Part shown: positions 23,751 through 33,518 of the stretch, in pieces
Layout of the letters: every line of letters starts with the position of its first letter
How positions within the stretch are numbered: the first letter of the stretch is position 1
Origin: Odiellus spinosus
Taxonomy: Eukaryota; Arthropoda; Arachnida; Opiliones; Phalangiidae
Reading direction: 5' to 3'
Assembly: GCA_963920705.1 (NCBI GenBank)
Contig: CAWUCO010000169.1
Location: 808,501 to 872,500, forward strand
DNA: 64,000 nucleotides
Notes under the pieces: model-generated
What the model saw: the letters and a program-made list of their open reading frames with translations, nothing else
Database searches by the model: none
Told to the model about the DNA's origin: nothing
Made by a program: the position numbers and the translations under genes

Positions 23751-24087
23751 TGTGGTCCAACTAATCGGTGTAAAATAATGAAATTTGTCTTAAAATAAAG
23801 CTTGCAACTTACTTCATATATCGATGAAAATGCAAGCCTGAAAAATATCTGGAAGCGTTAGAAAATAAATCTAAATGGCAAGTCTCTTTCAAAAAACCAA
23901 ATCCTATAGAATAAAATTACATTTCAATTTACTCGCTTTAAAAGTACCCGTGTTGATTTACTCCCCCTTCGCCCAAAATAAATCATTTTGCCTAAAAAAC
24001 ATTTCACCCAATTCTCTTAGCGGCTGCTATTTCCAAAAAAAAAAAGGCGAAGTTGAAAACTGCTGTTTTATAATAGCGATCGCTTAA
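23751..24087 (+). pseudogene. Small basic-protein ORF remnant, paralogue of 36416-36586
   Basis: An ATG at 23778 opens MKFVLK and then stops. After an insertion of about 34 bp the frame resumes as KPEKYLEALENKSKWQVSF, closely matching KPEKYQQALENKSEGQVSF at 36.4 kb. A later stretch reads ILLAAAISKKKAKLK. Position next to PolB and the short Lys-rich layout suggest a small Polinton virion-associated protein. That is inference from general resemblance only. Confidence 0.4.
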
Positions 24088-24089
24088 TT

Positions 24090-24290
24090 AACTTATAGGA
24101 ATACAGTAACAATTTTTTGGGGAGCTAGTTATTATCTTATAGGAATATAGTAATTTACTTATGGGGCTAGTTATTAACTTAAAGGAAGTTAGTAATTATA
24201 ACTATACTAAGAAATAACATAAGGGAGCTAGTAATTAAATATCTTATAGGGATATAGTAATTAAAAACTTAAAGGGATAAGAGCTGAGGC
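24090..24290. repeat. Degenerate tandem repeat, CTTATAGGAATATAGTAATT type
   Basis: Seven or so imperfect copies of a unit of about 25-30 bp with TTATAGGGATATAGTAATT and GGGGCTAGTTATTA motifs. They abut the truncated end of PolB. Confidence 0.75.
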
Positions 24291-24295
24291 AGTCG

Positions 24296-25428
24296 TTATG
24301 CGGATTCACAGAACCCGCGTAACGACTGCATATCCTCACGGGTTAAAAAAGCCTCAATCTCGGGGTTATTTTTCTTTAGGGTTGTCCATTCACATTCCCA
24401 AATAACAGTCACTTTGAAACGAAGACCGCCTAATTTTTCAAGGATTTTTTCGGTGCGAATATACCTCGTGGCCATGGTCTGATTCGGGTCCCCCTGCAAC
24501 GATTGGTGTCTGTTAAATTTGAAACGTGATACAGCCGTGGAAAAAAACCCCATGAATTCGAAAATTTCTCTGCCGTATAGTCCGTCAATTTTGATATTCT
24601 TTATTTTCGCCTCTTTGCCGTTATAGGCTGATTGTATAACGATGTCCCTTTGATGCTAGAGCCCCTAAAGCCATTGAATATCGACGTGTGACTGCGCGTC
24701 TAGGACATAGCGGTTAATGGGAAACGGCGCTTATAGGAAATTGCGCAAATGGGGACGGCGCTAATGGGAAACTGCGCTAATGGGAATGGCGCTTATAGGA
24801 AACTGAGCAAATAAGAACTGCGCTTATGGGCTTAATTCTGTAACACGCGCTTTGCTTTAAAGATCTAGTGCTTCAGCTCGCTGCATGGGGTTGTTGGGTC
24901 GCGAATACGTAATCGATTCATAGTGTTTTTTAAGGTTTTTGTCGCCCGTGGTGTCAGCGGGGTACTTGCTATGCGCAATAGCCACACAAAGCGCACGAGA
25001 GAGACATAGCGTATCAGTATTAACTATTCGTTTAATCCCGCGACTAGGTTTGCAGAAGATATTAAACGGCTGAATACCACGTTCTTTAGAGTGTCCATGA
25101 CCCCGGGGAAGTTTCACAATGATGAAAGTAATGTTGATGGGTCCCAGGAAAAATTTCTCTTCCTAATCGTCGTAGAGTATGTCTTCGATAAGCGCGAATA
25201 TTAGACATGGATCAAGTTGATCCGCAGCGCGGAAAGAAAATTCCAATTCTGGGCGGGAGGGGAGGGCGAGACTACGGAGTGTAATTTGTACCTGATCATC
25301 GCTTCAAATTGTGCCAAAACTGCCTCTACCACTCTACAGAGCCCGGTTTCGATATCAGCAGTTAATTGGAGGGCGATTTCGCGAGCGAATGAATTAAACT
25401 TGGCGTAGACTTTTTCACCGTTGTTCAT
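24296..25428 (-). pseudogene. Polinton protein-primed DNA polymerase B, N-terminal part only
   Basis: Three minus-strand segments read in order. 25428-25201 is the N-terminal region. 25117-24857 has GIKRIVNTDTLCLSRALCV, the conserved N-terminal block of Polinton PolB. 24600-24296 has EFMG followed by TVIWECEWTTL, the endonuclease-like insert that precedes the polymerase palm. The enzyme would have replicated the element's linear DNA from a protein primer. The frame shifts between the first two segments, is interrupted at 24640-24850 by foldback minisatellite DNA, and shifts again near 24555. Everything after about 24296 is absent, including the exonuclease/palm motifs, so only about a third of a normal 1,000-residue-class PolB survives. 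The start at 25428 faces the ATPase gene across 180 bp, a divergent arrangement. Confidence 0.85.
24640..24850. repeat. GCGC/GGGAA minisatellite block inside PolB
   Basis: Imperfect units of 14-16 bp such as GCGCTAATGGGAAACT and GCGCTTATAGGAAA form a block that parallels 60532-60716 in the giant palindrome, including the leading GCGCGTCTnGGACA and trailing CTTAATTC-like edges. It sits between two PolB coding segments. Confidence 0.85.
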
Positions 25429-25608
25429 GATTTCACAGCCGGAAAACGAACTTTATTTAATGTTTAAATAATACTTATTAGTATAGGCTTAATTACCTCG
25501 TAAACAACGGCCGAGAAACGCCAAAAACCGCGATATAATACCTATAAAATTAAATGTCTTTTCGAAATTAGACTCTTTAGAGTTTGAGTTTTGGAGTTGT
25601 CATGTTAC

Positions 25609-26176
25609 GATTCAATCATCCTTCCGGTACCCTTGTGGTCGGCAGCTCTGGTAGTGGGAAAATTATGTTTATGTCGTCGAATAATAAAAGAGCGGGCTTC
25701 AATGTTTGACCCCCCAATAGCTCAAGTTGATTGGTATTACTCTGGCAGCCAATCTACGACGACATCAAGAAATTAAGTGTAAAATTTATGGAAAGGTTAC
25801 CCGACGGATCCCGAAATGTCTTGTTAGTTATCGACGATCTTATGAGTAAGAATAAAGGGGGATTGATTGGGGATATTTTCACGAAATATTCGCATCATAA
25901 GTCTTTGTCCGTACTTTTCATTGTTCAAAATATTTTTAATAAGAGTATCCGCGAAATCTCGCTAAATGCGACTTATATAAACAAACGCGAGTCTTAAATC
26001 AAATCAATATTCTAGCGCGTCAATTATGTCCTGGTAACTCAAAATATATTCTGGATAGTTATTTAGGTGCTACATCCCAACGTCTTACGTATATCTTGTA
26101 CGATCTTTGGCAAACAATCCCCGAAGAATGGAGATTAAGAACGAATATTTTCCCCGACGAAGATCTAACAGTATAC
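25609..26176 (+). pseudogene. FtsK/HerA-type genome-packaging ATPase (Polinton)
   Basis: The motor that would translocate the element's DNA into capsids. Walker A is visible as GSSGSGK (about 25648), in a frame that soon stops. Walker B, VLLVIDD, is at about 25828. The family's post-Walker-B block SVLFIVQNIFNKSIREISLN follows (about 25910). The C-terminal LARQLCPGNSKYILD and LRTNIFPDED stretch continues to about 26176. Frameshifts occur near 25690, 25740 and 26000. The Walker A Lys, the Walker B Asp pair and the sensor-type Gln-Asn are preserved, so decay appears to be through indels. It lies divergently from PolB and directly upstream of the integrase. Confidence 0.85.
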
Positions 26177-26225
26177 ATCCCCCGAAAACAATAAAACACG
26201 CCTCGGTAATCCCATCATTAGTGGT

Positions 26226-26312
26226 ATGGCCCCCAAAGCGCGAACAACGAAAACTCCCTCCGCAACACCTACCCGTTATACGCCCTTAAAATTAAGATTA
26301 CGTAAATGGTAA
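26226..26312 (+). CDS. Possible 28-aa basic peptide between ATPase and integrase
   Basis: An ATG-initiated frame encodes MAPKARTTKTPSATPTR and ends LRLRKW. The strongly basic Thr/Pro-rich composition recalls a DNA-condensing virion peptide, but the frame is very short and could be chance. Confidence 0.2.
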   Translation: MAPKARTTKTPSATPTRYTPLKLRLRKW

Positions 26313-26346
26313 AAGCCGCCCGCGAAAGTTACAAGAAAAAATGTAA

Positions 26347-27448
26347 ACCCAATTAGAAAACGACCCAACAATAGTTAACGTTCAAGACGATCAAATCAAC
26401 ACCCTAGAAGGAATTTATTTTGATGAAAGTAATCCGGCTTCATTTTCGAGTATCGAATCATTATACCAGGCCGTTGAAGATAAGGGCATTTCGCGGGAGA
26501 GCGTGAAAGAATTTTTGGAGAGTTCTGAAGCTTATACCCTCCATGTAACGGCTAGAAAGAAGTTTAAACGAAGAAAAATCCCCGTGACCAGTATTGGCGA
26601 CAGGTTAGAAATAGACTCAGCGGATATGCAGTCGGTAGCAAAATATAACGACGGGTATAGATACTTGTTAATGGGTATCGATTGCTTCTCGCGAAAAGAT
26701 TACAGAATCCCTTTAAAGAGGAAGAGCGGAGATGAGGTCGTTCGAGGCCTGAAGGAGATTTTCACCGATGGCGTCCCACGCGGTACGGAGTTTTTAAATT
26801 CTATAGTGCAAGCCTTTGCTAAAGAAAAGTAATATTAAATTTACCGCTATGGTATCGGAGCCGCACCACGCCCCCTTCATTGAACGGCTTAATCACACTA
26901 TCAAAGGGAGAATGTTTCGTTTTTTCACGCATAACAATATCCGGCGTTACATTGATATTCTTCAAACCCTAATCGCCGCATATAACTGGGCCAAGCATTC
27001 AACGATTAAAATGGCGATGGATCAAGTACAAAGTGGAAATATTTTACAAGTTTATCGTAATATCTACGGGGCTGCTAAAAAACTTAAAATCAAGCCCGCT
27101 AAATTCAAAACCAGGGACCATGTCAGAATTAGTTATCTTCGCTTGGTTTTCGCTAAAGGTTTCGAAGCCAATTTCTCAGTCGAGGTATTTAAAATAAATG
27201 GAGTAGTAGACAACAAGACTTCACATTTGTATATGCTGCAAGACTACAACGGCCAAGATATAATGGGGCTCTTTTACGGTTTTCTGCTCATTAAATGCAA
27301 ATATAGTATACTATAGACGAAATTCTCAAGTAAAGGAAACGGCGAGGGGAAATTGGAATATTTTGTTTCATTAATAGGCCTACCTAACGAACAGAATTGT
27401 TGGGTTAGAAGTGATATTGTCAGACCTTTAATTAACGCTCCCAAGTGA
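26347..27448 (+). pseudogene. Polinton retroviral-type integrase with C-terminal chromodomain
   Basis: The enzyme would insert the element into the host genome. The N-terminal block has IYFDESNPASFSSI and ESSEAYTLH. The DDE core shows the first Asp in IDSADMQ (about 26612). The second-Asp region has lost residues (FTDGVPRGTEF, about 26765-26800). The catalytic Glu is in PFIERLNHTIK (about 26880). A C-terminal block VRISYLRLVFAKGFEANFS is followed by a chromodomain-like stretch (YFVSLIGLPNEQNCW, to 27448). The frame shifts near 26830 and 27320. The enzyme is most probably inactive because the second catalytic segment is incomplete and the frame is broken twice. Confidence 0.9.
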
Positions 27449-27455
27449 TACGTCA

Positions 27456-28064
27456 ATGGATATTTTCCCCGACAATACCATGGCTTCATACGTAACAAAA
27501 CTACCAAATCCAATTACCCCACAAAGGTAACGTTACGAAACTTGGTATGATCGACGTGCCCCCCGGCCATTATCAATCGATTGACCATTTATTACGCGTC
27601 ATTAATGACGTTGAAATTTATCTTAAGAATAACGTGAGCTTTCTTCATGACGCTACGACTGGTTATATCAACCTAAAGACTAATGCGGCAGGTTCGATTG
27701 AACCTATTTTGGCCATCCCCGCGGTATCGCCGATATCATGGGTTACGAGGATTCCGAAAATGTACACGGCTGAGCCAAGAAATAATCGCGTATTGACTGC
27801 TATATCCCTTTTCAATTATACATATATAAAGATATTGTAGATAATGTAATAGTGGGCGGCTCCTTAGTTCCCGTTGAAAACACCAATTACGGGAATTCCG
27901 TAGTAAAGACCTTTGTTTCGCCATATTATTTGCCATTAGGGAAAAACTACTTTGACAGCATTTCTATACATATAAGAGATCATCTCGGCGAACTCGCAAC
28001 ATTTGAGTACGGAACACAGTCCTGTGTAGTACACTTGAGACAATGCGGCGGACGGCTAACTTAG
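27456..28064 (+). pseudogene. Penton (minor capsid, single jelly-roll) protein
   Basis: The start is ATG 27456, eight bases after the integrase stop, giving MDIFPDNTMASYVTKLP, the typical N-terminus of Polinton penton proteins, which form the capsid vertices. A stop and frameshift follow at about 27530. The frame resumes with PPGHYQSIDHLLRVIND and, after a break near 27825, ends with a block containing SPYYLPLGKNYFDSISIHI and VVHLRQCGG, the family's C-terminal strand. Its position between integrase and major capsid matches the family layout. About 200 codons, a normal length, but at least two breaks. Confidence 0.8.
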
Positions 28065-28065
28065 A

Positions 28066-28424
28066 AATAGCCAATATTACTTAGCTCAGGCCCAAGGCCA
28101 AGCGGGTAATGGTGTAGGGCCCGTGTATATTGGGCAAGCTTACTAGCGTGGGCACGGAATCGGTAATATTTTGGCTCGCTTTGGCTGCTATATCGCCCCC
28201 TATCATTTATAACGTCGCAAAATGTGTCGGTAAAAAACTACTAGGGACTGGTAAACTCATTTTTAATGACGTCACGAGTAGTCAAAACCTGAAAGAGGCT
28301 ATTAAGTGGCGTGGTACCGAAAACAGTATGTGTCCGAAAAACCACGGTAAAAAAGAAAAACTGTTAAAAAAGTATCAAAAAAGCGCAAAAAACCTAAAGA
28401 GCGCCGGCAAACAACGATCTTGAT
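28066..28424 (+). pseudogene. Minor virion (membrane/cement-like) protein of Polinton type
   Basis: Directly after the penton the frame reads NYLAQAQGQAGNGVGP, then RGHGIGNIFGSL, a signature of the small protein encoded between penton and major capsid in Polintons and adintoviruses. An Ala/Val-rich hydrophobic stretch and a Lys/Arg-rich C-terminus follow. The family is compared with adenovirus pVI-like internal proteins; the exact role is not settled. The frame shifts at about 28135 and 28200. Confidence 0.65.
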
Positions 28425-29713
28425 CAGTTAAGCGCCAACTCGCATTCCGTACGGTTCGTGACATATTTTCAAGATAAAAAGGGCGAAATCGCCAATTCAG
28501 CGTTAGACCTGTTCACGGTAACACCAATTCAAACTTCGATTGAACGCATTAAAACTGTAACGTATCAGCCGTTAACTTCCCTAATAGGTGATCAACCAAC
28601 AGAATTTTAAATTTCAGCTAACATTGACGAGTACATCGATACGTCACTTATTATGCTATGTACCAGAAATAAAATTCCAAACAAGGACGGGTCTGACCTC
28701 ATTGATAGTGATAACGTTGCTCCGATTAATAATTTTCTGCATTCGCAATTTAAACGCATTGATATTTACGTGGGCGATTGTCTAGTAACGCCCTCTGCCA
28801 GGTACTACGGGTACAATCCGTTACTTTCTGCGCTTACGACATACGGGATGACGCTAGTTTTTTGCACTTGCAAACCGCAAGTATTTTAAAGATACTGCCG
28901 GATATATGGATTCCGTGACCGATAAAAAAGGTTATGCACAACGACTTAAAGCTAGCGCGAAATCTAAAGAATTTGTAATTTAAGGGGCACTCTACTTAGA
29001 CTTTTTTCACTATCTCCAAATATCTTCTCAACGAGGTCCCCCTTAAACTCTAATTTCATAAAAGCAAACTTAGTTTTTGTTTGTTAGGGAAAAAACCCGC
29101 CGGGAACGGTGGTTATAAATCACAGATTCTAGAAACCGTTCTTTATGTTCCTAAAGTCCAGGTGTCGACAAAAATGTTATTAGCGCACGAACGAGCTTTA
29201 ACAGCGAAGCCCGCCCGATACCCTTGCACCCAGACGGAAACAAAGATATTTACAATTTCGCCCTATCTCATGAACACGTCTATTGAAAATCTTTATCTCG
29301 GTGTTCTGCCCGAGCGTGTGATCGTCGCTTTGGTTAATCATAAATCACAAACGGGCGATCTAGAGACCAACCCTTTCATTTTTGCGGATTTTGGATTAAA
29401 CTATATTTCATTATTTGCAAACTCGGATCAATTCCCCGCCAGGCCTTTAAAACCCAATTTCACCAAAAATCTTTTCGCCCGCGAATACTATACGCTGTTC
29501 TCGTGCGCGGATGCGCACTATAGCGACCGGGGTTTGAATATCTCCCTCGAAGATTACGGGTTAGGCTATAGTATCTATTCGTTTGACCTTTCAATTGACC
29601 AGAGCGCGAGCGAATCGACGCATTGGAATGCCACGCAGCATGGACAACTCCGACTGGAGTTGGGTTTTGATCAAGCGAAACCAAACACCGTAAGCTGCGT
29701 CGTCTTTTCATAA
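28417..29713 (+). pseudogene. Double-jelly-roll major capsid protein
   Basis: The main shell protein of Polinton-type particles. The N-terminal part shows SALDLFTVTPIQTSIE (about 28500), NIDEYIDTSLIML, then APINNFLHSQFKRIDIYV and YYGYNPLLSALTTYG, in family order. The C-terminal part (29081-29713) is one clean frame with LFAREYYTLFS, DRGLNISLEDYGLGYSIYSF and HWNATQHGQLRLELGF. About 430 codons, matching full length. Breaks are TAA at 28608, a frameshift near 28850, a stop at 28979 and a shift near 29070. The preserved C-terminal half suggests fairly recent loss. Confidence 0.92.
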
Positions 29714-29769
29714 TTTCAGACTTTGCTACAAATTGATTAGAACAGATCCGTCGCCATCACAGTATAACT

Positions 29770-30198
29770 ATGAACGGCCCCAGATAAGACATTGAGAAGC
29801 GTCCTTAATTTTAAGGGGGTTTATTCAAGTGACACTCTACCTGCCCAGATTGATAGTTACCCGGCTTCGTATATCTGAATTTCGATAATAGCGCCAAACC
29901 CGGTACACATTGGGTGGCCATTATTTTGACAAGCGAGGCCACGCTTATTATTTCGATTCACTAGCGTTTGGGCCGAATTTTATACCCCAAATTGGGAGGT
30001 TTATCACTCGAAACTCTATACCAAGGACGTACAATAAACGTAGATTCCAAGCACTAACAAGTTCAGTTTGTGGGAAACACTGCGTTCTATATCTACTACT
30101 GGCCCTCATTTATAAATAAGTTTACCCGTAATGCCGAACACAATGATAAACTTATTTCAACCCTCTTCAAAAGAGGAGAGTTCGAACCTCAAGAATGA
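29770..30198 (+). pseudogene. Adenain-like cysteine protease (peptidase C5 type)
   Basis: This protease would mature virion proteins. The frame opens with LNFKGVYSSDTLP. The catalytic His is in GTHWVAI (about 29905), the acidic residue in YYFDS (about 29955), the Gln in FQALTS and the Cys in CGKHCVLYLL (about 30060-30095), all in C5 order and spacing. The C-terminus runs to TGA 30196. Stops or frameshifts lie near 29875, 29920, 30015 and 30105. The catalytic residues are all still readable. Confidence 0.85.
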
Positions 30199-30594
30199 TA
30201 GGGCCCACCATATCGTGGGAATTCTCTATCGCTGCCCCGTAACGAATGGAGGAATTTTTTGAAGTGTATATAAACCTGAACTTTCCGATCTAAAAATCAC
30301 AAGTTTCTCAAAAAAACTAAATAAATTCAGAAAAACGGACAAATTACGATTAAGCGACTCCATGAGATTTCGGTACCGGATTAAAAAAAACCTAAGGTAT
30401 TGTTACAGCCTGTATTAAACCCTATGATATTTCGGTATCGCTGGAAACAAGTCATTTCAAGGGTTGGAGAAGGGAATGGGGTGTCCTGTATACCAGTAGT
30501 GAGAAAGTGTAAACTCACAAATCTTTTGACCTCTCTGTACGTTCCCAAATCAATATCTCGAATCATCAGCCTATAAAATGTCCAGTGGAAGCAG
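30199..30594. other. Right flank of the Polinton; no gene seen
   Basis: Contains a short hairpin, CCTCTTCAAAAGAGG, at about 30160-30175 just before the protease stop, and otherwise undistinguished sequence. No inverted copy of the left side was recognised. Confidence 0.4.
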
Positions 30595-30975
30595 CGAAAG
30601 AGGGCATGGGTAATCCGACAATCGTATGAGAGTGGGGGCGAAAAAGTGCCGGTAATCCGACAATCGCATGGGAGTGGGGGCGAAAAAGTGCCGGCGATAT
30701 ACGGATTTGGGGGGAAGGGAGGCGAAAAAGTGCCGTCGATATACGGATTTGGGGGTGGAAGGGGCGATCTGCAAGCCTTACGCGGATTCTGCAGGTAATG
30801 CTTGCCTCATCTCTAACCTTACTTAACCTACCATTGTGTAGGTTGACATAAGATGCTGGTCGACACATCTTACAGCACACTTACAGCGAAATGCGAATTG
30901 GTTAAATGAAGATTGGGCGAAATGGGATCTGATTCATAAAAATGGTTTGGCGATTTGGGATTGGGCTAAACGGGA
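30595..30975. repeat. GGCGAAAAAGTGCCGG minisatellite and GGGA/GGCGA decay zone
   Basis: Between 30595 and 30775 four units of about 50 bp share GGCGAAAAAGTGCCG followed by AATCCGACAATCG or ATATACGGATTTGG. From about 30885 to 30975 degenerate GCGAAATGGGAt-type units resemble the GCGC/GGGAA minisatellite of the giant palindrome. Confidence 0.8.
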
Positions 30976-30980
30976 ACAAA

Positions 30981-31204
30981 CATTTAATTTACTTATTTTC
31001 TACAAGGAAACTCTGCACGTTAAATATTTTAATATATTTATTTAAATACGACGACGTTTCGAAGTCACAGCTTCTACATCAGGTCTACATACAAATGTAG
31101 ACATGATGATGAAGCTGTGACTTCGAAACGTCGTCGTATTTAAATAAATATATTAAAATATTTAACGTGCAGAGTTTTCTTGTAGAAAATAAGTAAATTA
31201 AATG
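30981..31204. repeat. Almost perfect 224-bp palindrome with 14-bp flanking repeats
   Basis: The arm 30981-31090 pairs with 31095-31204, leaving four unpaired central bases and only a few mismatches near the centre. The 14-mer GGGAACAAACATTT occurs at 30972-30985 and again at 31247-31260, as if the palindrome arrived with a target duplication. Confidence 0.95.
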
Positions 31205-31260
31205 AATTTTACCTGCAATAAGAATAGAAAGTTAATTATAAAAAAAGGGAACAAACATTT

Positions 31261-32056
31261 TGACCAATACTTGTTTCTTCATTCTTCGTGCGTAAGGACA
31301 CGTTTAGATTAATATTTTTAAATTATATATTATACGTAATATATTGGAAAAATGTTCAGAGAAATCTTTGTCTGCCAAGAAAAAAAACAAAACAAGGAAA
31401 TACGAAATTTTTTGTTCGAGCTTATTTTAAAGAGTTACTTGAGAGCTATCTAATGGTATTGTTGTATTTATATTTTTCACCTTGAAACAGGAGCATCTAG
31501 CCTCTCGAATGTTACTCCCCACCCCCAAAACGTTAAATGGCACATTCAACAACTCAGCAGCGCTACCGGTTAGATCTTAGTTTTGACAATTGCGTTGCCC
31601 TAACCACAATGCCCAAGACTTCCTAGTTACGTTTCGAAACAAAAAAAATTGAAAAAAAGGGGCTGTGCATAAACTGGGATTATTCATCTGGGTTAAAAAA
31701 ATCAGATGACTCATGGTGCCATCACTGGTCGAAATCGCGTGGAATAAATAATAATAGGGTGCACGAAACGTTGATGTCAGAGAAATATTCCCCCAAAAGC
31801 TAGAAGGGAAAAACAAAAATTGCCAAGCTCAACAATGACGCTTCTTCAATTTCAGTGCCTTCCTGAATGCTACAGATTTCTATTTCTTCTCATGATAAAC
31901 TAGACATCGGCTTGTTTTATTCATCATGACGTTTAAGAAATCCTTTCAGTCTCCAACGATCGATGTTTCCAAACCAGAGTTTGAATTTTTATTAATTAGA
32001 TTATTTATTTCAAGGACTTATTTCAAAAATTACATTTTTACTCCCCACATTTTTTT
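31261..32056. other. No gene seen
   Basis: AT-rich sequence with short open frames on both strands, none with recognisable content. Confidence 0.45.
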
Positions 32057-32062
32057 TTATTT
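32057..32062 (-). terminator. Polyadenylation signal for cysteine-rich gene copy 1
   Basis: AATAAA on the minus strand, about 53 bp past the stop at 32115-32117. Confidence 0.4.
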
Positions 32063-32114
32063 TCTTTTAAGACATTTGAAATTGGTTATTCTTTTGGTTT
32101 CGAGCCTTCTTTGG

Positions 32115-32704
32115 CTATTCCAGTTTGGAATCTTTACGGAGGCAGTAGCAGGTTCCCCTGGTATCGCTCTGGGCTAGGATGCAATGCTCTATAGATATTT
32201 TCTTCGTACAACAGTAGGTTCTACCGAATCCGCTTAATTCCGGAGTGTCGCATCGTCTGTGATGTACCTAGAAGTAGCAAATACCCCACCACCAATTAAT
32301 ACGTAGTTCACCTTTAAGAGCCGGGCGAAAGGCGGACAAATTTCATTGACTCTAATAGAAATCACGCTACGTGATTGGTCATAATTCCGCCAAATAGTGG
32401 AAACTAGCAGCCCAGTGGTCAGCTCGGTTTTAATTTTAAATTAAAATTTAGAAATGGACCCTAAACGCCAAGGATGTTAACTAAACTTTCCTTCCGCGAT
32501 TAGAGAGCTAGAATAGTGTTCACTATTGCTAATGCGTTGGGATATTTTAAGCATTGATTGGTTGACCCGACTCGATAGAAAACGTCCGCCCTTGCTTGGA
32601 TACAGTTATCGGAACACGAAAAACCACCTTATAAGAATTCCTAATTGATCTTCCAACTTTTCTAATTTCCTTAGCTGTTGCGCAGGTTTGGTTTCCGAAG
32701 CATT
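32115..32704 (-). CDS. Small cysteine-rich protein gene, copy 1 (last two exons)
   Basis: Exon A, 32704-32628, begins after a TTTTTTAG acceptor and encodes CFGNQTCATAKEIRKVGRS. Exon B, 32267-32115, follows a 360-bp intron, enters in phase 0 and ends at TAG, encoding 50 residues. Exon B has cysteines spaced C-x12-CC-x8-C-x10-C-x-C, with GFGRTYCCTK and SDTRGTCYC as core motifs. With exon A there are eight Cys, typical of disulphide-stabilised secreted peptides. The paralogue at 50.5-51.8 kb has the same two-exon layout, the same phases and the same Cys spacing. The first exon, which should carry a signal peptide, was not found; exon A needs one base from it. I recognise no named family. Arthropod effector, venom or antimicrobial-type peptides are possibilities only by general analogy. 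Confidence 0.6.
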
Positions 32705-33242
32705 CTAAAAAAAATAAAAAATCAGCTTAGTTAGCAAAAGGCACTTTGAATCCATTTTCAAATCCCTTTGAACGTCAATATGAACTTTTGAAAGGTACTA
32801 AATCTCCACAGTTGAGCAACTTGACCCCGAGAATAAATGAGGAAGAGTCCAAATGACTCGAGCGTGACAGAGGTGATGACTTTTTTGGCTAGTATTAAGT
32901 GATGTGCCATGATCATCATTTTAAGGCCCAACCAAAATTTGCCCCCTCCCAATCTCAAAAACCTCTCAACCGTCCCTTCTATCTTCTGGAATTAGTTTGG
33001 GATTAAAAATAAAACTTCGGGATTTATAGTCAGAAGTACTCTAGATTGTTCTTCGGGGATAAAAAATATACTAGAATGGCACCTAAGGTTTAATGCCGTA
33101 GACGTGGGCTCTCGCGTGTACTCGAATGACTTCTTGGTATAATACCCTTTTCAGATTAGGCGGTAACTAGCCGGTTTAATCAGCTTTAACCGTGGTTTAA
33201 TGAAAATTAACCGAGGTTTGTTGAACTGAGACGGCTATGTAA
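32705..33242. other. Upstream of cysteine-rich copy 1; no exon identified
   Basis: A signal-peptide exon for the minus-strand gene should lie in or beyond this stretch, but I could not single one out. Confidence 0.35.
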
Positions 33243-33518
33243 ACCTCAATTAATTCTGATTACACCACGGCAAATTACGCAGCTCATCTGAAGAAGGTAT
33301 TAGATCGACTTATTTCTACCACTATTAGGAAAAATATGCTCAACCAAGTTCGTTATGAAATTTATTATGGCGTGGAGGCTGGTTTAAAGCGCGCTTTTGA
33401 AATAAACTTACCGTTTCCAATAGACACCCAAACATTGGGCGGTCTGCGATTTTCACCATCGTGCGGGGAAGCGGTAAAGAACAACGAAAAAAAGATGATT
33501 AGGCGAAGGATTTTCTAA
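33243..33518 (+). CDS. Unrecognised coding-like segment, homologous to 63746-63965
   Basis: An open frame of about 91 codons with AAHLKKVLDRLISTTIRK, VRYEIYYGVEAGLKRAF and LRFSPSCGEAVKNNEKK. The composition is protein-like. A decayed second copy lies at 63746-63965 with recognisable residues (LDRLISTIIS, SSCGEALKKNEK) but stops and frameshifts. No ATG is needed if this is an internal exon; an in-frame ATG is at 33336. No family recognised. It may belong to a dispersed repeat or to a small gene family. Confidence 0.35.
   Translation, partial: TSINSDYTTANYAAHLKKVLDRLISTTIRKNMLNQVRYEIYYGVEAGLKRAFEINLPFPIDTQTLGGLRFSPSCGEAVKNNEKKMIRRRIF

Larger units (their letters stand above)
23751..30198. mobile_element. 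Endogenous Maverick/Polinton (adintovirus-like) element, decayed
   Basis: The Polinton core set is present in a compact cluster: truncated PolB on the minus strand, then packaging ATPase, integrase, penton, minor virion protein, major capsid and protease on the plus strand. Spacings are short, and the order agrees with a virus-like gene block. Every gene has frameshifts or stops, so the copy is dead. The left boundary is uncertain: PolB is cut at about 24290 and a small related ORF lies at 23.78 kb. No terminal inverted repeats were found. Confidence 0.9.

Noticed and set aside
29460..29711. 83-aa minus-strand frame over the capsid gene
   Set aside because: It lies wholly antisense to the conserved C-terminal part of the major capsid protein.
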